Source: Ricordea florida
Lineage: Eukaryota; Cnidaria; Anthozoa; Corallimorpharia; Ricordeidae
NCBI GenBank assembly: GCA_949710005.1
Contig: OX453287.1
Span: forward strand, 18,762,517-18,826,516
Reading direction: 5' to 3'
DNA: 64,000 bases
Position 1 is the stretch's first letter, and each line of letters starts with the position of its first letter. This document shows, piece by piece, positions 58,241 through 64,000 of this stretch. Made by a program: the position numbers and the translations under genes. The notes under the pieces are model-generated. The model made no database searches. It was not told the origin of the DNA and saw only the letters and a list, made by a program, of their open reading frames with translations.

Positions 58241-58518
58241 AGACGCCTGAAGGCGTTTACGCGGGATGTGTTGGTTTAAAATTGCTGACGAAGTATGTTT
58301 TCTTGCTGATTGTGCGATCATGGATATCCATGGTGCAATCCAACCTGACTTGCCCGTGATTCGGAGTTACAGCCAATAAAAATCACACAATTTTTTCGGG
58401 ACGGGCTCGGGATACGGGAAAGTTAAAAAAACAGGGCAATTTTTGACTCCCAAGACGACGAAAGGAATGCGCTACCGAATTTTATACGCTGGCTGACTAC
58501 GTCATCCCGCGTAATAAG
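58241..58518. mobile_element. 278-bp MITE (TTACGCGGGATG termini), copy 3
   Basis: It matches the copies at 37686 and 43481 in the same orientation, with only scattered substitutions. Confidence 0.93.
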
Positions 58519-60441
58519 ACATTCTTATTGTTGAGCAGCCTGCTGCTTAACATAACGAAGGGGAAATTCGGTGCTCAGCGTCAACTTCCTTTCCAGATTA
58601 CGCTTATTATGCTCGGTTAATATCTCGGACATTTTGCTCGACTGCAGTAGCGGGGATTTTGGTTTTCGCGCGTGGATTACTAGCGCTCAAAATCAAAAGT
58701 TATCAAAAGTGTGCCTGGCATTGCCTGGCATATTTTTGTGGTAGAGAAGGACCTGAACACTAATTTTGATCTGGCAAAACATGGCGGAAGAGTTGAAGCT
58801 CTGCTTGTGTGCGGACATTTGCTACCTTTTGAAAATGGCTTCCAGACAACTGTTCGGCATGGAAAAATGGAGGATTTTCAGGAGCGTTTGGAAGTATTTT
58901 TCGAGGGAGAAATGTAATTTTTTACGGGCCATTTGAACAGTTCGAACCTTCCAATAATTATCTCGATGCGGAGCTGGTGGCTTCATTCAGTGCATTTTCC
59001 TATAATCGATGAGTATTCGACATGGGTTACAGCAGATTTTAAAGGGCTGTATGGAAACACGAGGCCGATAACACTAAAGAATGGGACCAGCTGGGGAAGT
59101 AAGTTGACTTAATTAAATGAGTTGCTTTTACGTTAGGTAAATATCCAAACTAGTTCTAAATATGTTTCGATTCAGAGAAGTGAGAGTCGTAAGCCCGTAA
59201 CTGTGCTATTTTAGAAAATTTCCAAGTTTCCATACAGTTCCTTATATTATTTCGACGCCATATTGGACGCAATACGTACGCGCGGCCTCCATCTTCGCTC
59301 TATGAGTTCTCATCAAAGCTTACTACATTAGCAAGAGATTTTCTCATCTTCAGATCACCATCGAGCCAACTGAAATCCATATACTATCTGTAATCTTGGG
59401 GGCGGTCGACGTCGGAAGAGCGTATGGTTATCTTCTCGTCACGTTTAGCGCCTGGCCGAGTCAAAGGCTCATGAAATTCAGTCTCTAAGTTGGCCATTGT
59501 CCTAACTGGAGACATTTAAACTCCTTTTGATTTTAGGAAGACCGCTAATGAGGCCCTGTTAGGGGGGTTCTTTATGTCGCCCGTCTGAGTTTTAAACCTT
59601 TTCACGTCACCATTTTGGAAGGTCGCAGGTCGCTGTCGTAATTTCGTGTGAGCGGCTCGTCGTTCGTCGTCATTTCAGCTCCTTCATGTCGCCGTTTCAA
59701 GGCCATGTCGCTAATCGTCCTGTTAAGCTACAAAATCACCCCAAACTCTGGCACCGGTACGATACACTTTCAGCGTGAACTTTGATTGATAGACTTCGGT
59801 GACAACAATTGTCGTCTTCGTATCGGTTCTCCCGAGTTCTATCCAACTGATTACGAACAGTGTCTACACTGGACTGAGTGATTGAGTGAGTGAGTGAGTG
59901 ACAATTTGCATATCGGAGTCCCCACAAGAACTCGCAAATACGCTTCGCGTATCCACGAGTAAAAAAGGAACAGCGAAATCTCGCTGAGAATGCAGGCAAT
60001 GCAGTAACAGAAACAAGATATCTTTTACAGCTGCGGCGACCAAGTCAACATGGATCGAAATACACCAATTATTGTCTGCAGACGTGACCTTTTGAACTCA
60101 CTGGAAAAAGGCTATGTTTTCTTGTGAGATACACGTAAGAGTGATTGACGGGGAAGGCAACTGTATTCGTCATCCTTTTCGCTTAATTTAAAGCGGGCAA
60201 TGTTTGGAAAGAAATTAATAAGGCGACTGGTAAAAAACAAAATAAAATGTTGTGACAAACAAATCTCTGTCTCCCGCGCGTTCAGGACAGAAAACATTGT
60301 CACATAATAAGATCTAATAAATTTTTCCTTCTAAAAAGGTCCTGTGCGCACTACGTAAATTCAATTAATTGCTTTGTCTCTTCAAGGATTACCCAAGTGA
60401 CATGACATAAATCGGAAGTGTCGCATCACAGAAAAGAAATG
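58519..60441. other. Unassigned intergenic stretch
   Basis: (GAGT)n lies at 59875-59902. Otherwise I see no gene, element end or clear repeat. Confidence 0.35.
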
Positions 60442-60452
60442 TAGCTCTATAG

Positions 60453-60535
60453 TAGCCTCCTATGCAGATGTTCATTAGGCGTTCGTCAGGAGGAAGATTG
60501 CGTGACGAACGCCTAAGAACGTCTGTGTAGGAGGC
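60453..60535. mobile_element. 83-bp hairpin MITE with up to 11-bp target duplication
   Basis: TAGCCTCCTATGCAGATGTT and CATTAGGCGTTCGTCA are mirrored by TGACGAACGCCTAAGAACGT and TAGGAGGC. TAGCTCTATAG stands on both sides (60442-60452 and 60536-60546). The edges overlap the duplication by a base or two. Confidence 0.85.
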
Positions 60536-60554
60536 TAGCTCTATAGGGGTTAGG

Positions 60555-60880
60555 TAGAAAACAAATCGAAGACCCCAGTCAAAATTTTGTATAACTGAAA
60601 ATCATGCTGTTTCTTACACTCCTTTAGTGTCTAGAAGTCGTTAAAAGCAGTTTCCAGTGGTTTCCAAGTGATTTTGAGGGGGGTCTTCGTTTCCTACACC
60701 CCGGGGGGATTGTGCAGAAAACAAAGACCCTGCTCAAAAGTTTGTATAATTGAAGATATTGTTGTTTCTTACATCATCTTAGGTCGAGATACCCATTTCC
60801 AGATATTTATAAGTGATTTTGAGGGGGGGCTTCGTTGTTGGGTCTTAGGTCTTAGGTCTTCGTTTTCTACCCACTCCTCA
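60555..60880. repeat. Two direct copies of a ~155-base unit
   Basis: TTTTGTATAACTGAAAATCA ... AAGTGATTTTGAGGGGGGTC (from ~60588) recurs as GTTTGTATAATTGAAGATAT ... AAGTGATTTTGAGGGGGGGC (from ~60740). GGTCTTAGGTCTTAGGTCTT follows. Confidence 0.75.
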
Positions 60881-61200
60881 ATCCATCGACCACAAAACTC
60901 AACAACAGTAAATGGAAATCCTTGAGGAAAAGACGTTGTTTTCATGTAGCATTCTTTCTCGTGTTTACTTGAAACGTAGAATTTCTGCAAAAATTGGCTT
61001 TCAAATTTGTTTGTCATAAATAAACTTTGTTGTTGGGCCAAATTTTTCTTGTTAGGAAACGCTGAGTTCACAAAACGGCCTCTTCTAGGCGAATAAACGG
61101 GAGTTGTAAACAATCCATCAACCACAAAACTCAACAACAGTAAATGGAAAAACACCGTTTGGAATCCTTCAAAGTCTTTTCTTACCTGAAAAAAAGTCAA
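60769..61200 (-). other. Open frame of 143 codons, unrecognised
   Basis: It starts MTFFQVRKDFEGFQTVFFHL, then LLLSFVVDGLFTTPVYSPRR, which looks like a weak signal segment. It overlaps a direct duplication (60885-60925 and 61106-61145, sharing ACCACAAAACTCAACAACAG), so the C-terminal part re-reads the same DNA in another frame. It resembles no family I know and may be chance. Confidence 0.2.
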
Positions 61201-61299
61201 CCCTAGGATTTTGTCGACTTTTAAAAGATCTTTCTCTAAGAAAATGAGAAAAAAACGAGCTCACCCATTATCCACTCGCTAGGAGGTGAATATTGTTGA

Positions 61300-61445
61300 A
61301 TAGTCTGAGATAGCGAACCAATCAGATTGCTTAAATCACCAAGATCACTGAGTGTGTATATACTAAAACGTCATAGTCCAAGATAGCTAACCAATCAGAT
61401 TACTTGAATTACCAAGATCACTAAAGTGTGTATATACTAAAAGCA
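61300..61445. repeat. Direct duplication, ~77-base unit
   Basis: AGATAGCGAACCAATCAGAT ... GTGTGTATATACTAAAA recurs as AGATAGCTAACCAATCAGAT ... GTGTGTATATACTAAAA. ACCAATCAGA-type motifs recur in many dispersed repeats of this window (e.g. 42915 and 42955). Confidence 0.8.
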
Positions 61446-64000
61446 ATTCTATATTTTGTAAAAACCCAATCCTAATCTTAGGAATAGTTTCTCTGCATCA
61501 TGTATATAGGTTTCGCACTATTTATTATCATCAATATCTTAATTGTTATAGATATTAATTAACAAATAAAAAAAGCCCCAACCATGCTTACTTTGGTTTT
61601 GGTTTTACGATACTCAATTGAGTGTGTCACTGATGTTCTTATCACATTTTGACGTCTTCTGTGATCTATTTGTTTTGTTTAATAAACAAACAAAATACCA
61701 TCTATGCGTCTGTCCTCTAATGGATCATAAGTGAGAACCAATCAAAATGTGTGCATAATTGAGCTTATTATATGATCTAAGATAGTGCATACTAAACACT
61801 AAACACGTACCAGATGTCACTGTGGAAGATCGAATTCTTACAAAATGCCACCTGTCAATGCCTCTATATGTCCAAGACTATGGGTCTAACTACTTGACGT
61901 TTCCATTCTAATAGAAATGAGCAGTTCTAAAACATTAATCTTTCGGTCATAAGGGGACTTCATAGATTAGGGCACTGGAGGGGGTCATTGTTTTGGGAAC
62001 TTAAGAAGGAGGCGGTTATCAGCTAATAGAAGAAGCCTTAGGAAGAATACTTCAGGGAGTGGCAGATATCTGTGTGTCGCAGTGAAGATGGGAATAATGT
62101 AATATTTCCCCAAAAATAGGGGCTTGATCTATTTGGAAGCATGAGTTACCAACAGACTTTTGTATCCCTCCCTCTACCATGCATGCCCTTTATAACACCC
62201 CGGAAACCCATACCACGAACAGAACACGTTACCTGAAAACACTGATTTTCAAAAAAATGTTGTAAACAAAATTTAAAATGTCGTAAAACAAGAATGAGTG
62301 CGTTGAGTACTTTCGGTGAGGTGAACATCGGGAACATCGGTCGGTTGGGCAAGAAAAAATGGCATTGGGTTTGTGGAGTGATTTTTGGTTCTGTTTTGAG
62401 TATATTTTCCGTGGTATTTCAATTCAAGCTTTCTCTGTGATCTATTTTTCCGTGGTTTCTGATGTAAATTTACTACTTTTAACATCATGCAAGAAGTCTG
62501 TCGTTTGCGGAATTTTTTTTTCTTTAAATATGTATATAGTGTACACTCTTTTTTTTCTTTTTTTGAAAGTTCACATAATCGGTCTGCTTCAATCTGATCA
62601 CTGTTCATGAATAAAAGCTCCCCTTTTCGTGCAAAATAGGAAATAATCGCTGAAGCCGTTGTGAAGAAAGTTTTTGCGCAGACACCTCTGATTTCTGTTT
62701 GAAATGCACACTAGGGATAAAGATATGTACAATATTATAGTTTCGCCACACGACTTCCTATTGTCCCAGTGCCGGCATCAAGTGTGCCGAAAAGTTTTGG
62801 TTTTGCGTTCCTTTTGTGTTTCAGGGTGTTACAAATTTCTGCAGTGATACACTTTTTAGCTGCAGAACATAACGTTGGTAATTAAAGGAGTTTATTATTG
62901 TGGTGCAGCTTGGGCGATTAAGCATCAACCATCTAAATTATCACTCTAGCTACGCACCTACGTACCTAGTTCACGATTTCCGGTGTTGGTGATTATCGAT
63001 GACTTGTATTTTAAAATTTCATGGCGAGTTTCTACTTCATTGAAAGCACGACAATTCGGTCGCATACAGTGAGATAGCTTAAAAAACAAGAATCGGTGAA
63101 ATATCCATATTCAAACTACCCCACTGAACAGTCAAGCAAGGCAGAGAAGAGGCAGACGTGACTGAAATATAAGCCGCGAAGCAGGGGCATGCAACCACAG
63201 CTATCTCCTAAATCAGTAAATGCATTGAAAACACTTTTTTGCTTATCCAGAGTACTTTCAAATCTTTAGAAATGCATTCTAAGCGGCGCTATAAAAGTTG
63301 TATCAGTCTGTTCGGTCGTCCTAGGGCAACTTGGATCTTTTCGAAATCACTTAGGGCCTCAGTATTATTTTCCCGAAAATTTTAGATGCAATTTTAGGTT
63401 TTACGAAAGTGAGAATTTTTCTGATTCCTCTCTCCATCGCATTTTCTAATCTGAAAATTTTATATTTCCTTTTTCTACGAAAAATAGGCTAAGTTGGGGA
63501 CTGAAATGTGAAAAAATAAACTTAAGAAAATCGTAGGGAATTAATTAGATAAGCTACGAAAAGTGTACATGCATGGAACGGCCATCTATAAATTTTTAGC
63601 TTTCCTCAAGTAACAGAAAATTGTAGGCAATTAATTTTTTTGCTTCTCCGAACAGATAATTTACAGAAAACAGTGGTTCGGTGTCCCTTCCTAAGCTCTA
63701 TGACATTTTTTTAGGCACAACCTGTCTACCTTCACTGGAAGGGAGAAGGTTCTTTAAGAGCAATTGTCTGTAAGATTCGAACTTTTTATAAAAGTCGCTG
63801 CCACGCTATCTCACCGAATTGGCTGAAAATTAGCATGTAAAGTTGGTTTTGGGTCTTGAATAAGAAATGAATATTTTTAGGTTCTAAATCTTCTTACTTT
63901 GAAAATTACCAACATGACCGTTTTTTGGAACCTTCGGCCCTGCGCCATATTGGTTAAATCGAAGGAGGTTTTACGAATCCAACTGCAAGCCTGTCTTTGA
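61446..64000. other. Unassigned right end of window
   Basis: AT-rich sequence with no gene, repeat array or element end that I can support. Open frames at 62146-62610 show no family pattern. Confidence 0.35.

Noticed and set aside
62146-62610. ORFs on both strands near the right end
   Set aside because: No family pattern, no splice context, and low-complexity T-rich sequence.

Overview
The window is eukaryotic and intron-rich: GT-AG split genes, about 60% A+T by eye, several tRNA-derived SINE families, and dense non-LTR retrotransposon fragments and MITEs. The repeat families and the encoded proteins point to a cnidarian, most likely an anthozoan such as a stony coral. The species cannot be fixed from the sequence alone.

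Two genes can be assembled, and they converge. On the + strand, thirteen exons between 1945 and 32527 encode the last ~521 residues of WDR1 (actin-interacting protein 1), a two-propeller WD40 protein that helps cofilin disassemble actin filaments. Its first ~75 residues lie before the window. All thirteen exons join in frame, and the last ends in a stop codon.

On the - strand, eight phase-compatible exons between 47164 and 36915 encode most of a type I membrane protein: a duplicated ~55-60-residue module, a PAN/apple-like domain, a Pro/Thr hinge, a complete ZP domain, a furin site, a membrane segment and a short basic tail. Its signal-peptide exon was not found. The gene shows tandem exon duplication at its 5' end and two decayed copies of its penultimate exon inside an intron.

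The introns and the 47-64 kb flank are almost entirely mobile DNA. There are pieces of L1-like, CR1-like and other non-LTR elements, a relic with a 2A-like motif followed by the start of an OTU-protease-like sequence, and at least four SINE families. Many terminal-inverted-repeat elements still show their target duplications (TA, TAA/TTA, TTAA, 6-bp, 7-bp, 11-bp). Some insertions can be ordered in time: a 135-bp MITE interrupts a CR1 element and left an 11-bp duplication, and another MITE interrupts a SINE. Several insertions sit within 5-25 bases of WDR1 or ZP-gene splice sites.

The region 53.8-58.5 kb holds a protein-kinase C-terminal relic. It also holds a paired structure made of a 20-bp satellite with a 120-bp higher-order repeat next to a ~1-kb foldback element whose long inverted arms are built from related ~22-bp repeats. 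This is the least conventional structure in the window. No rRNA, CRISPR, origin or prokaryotic operon was seen.
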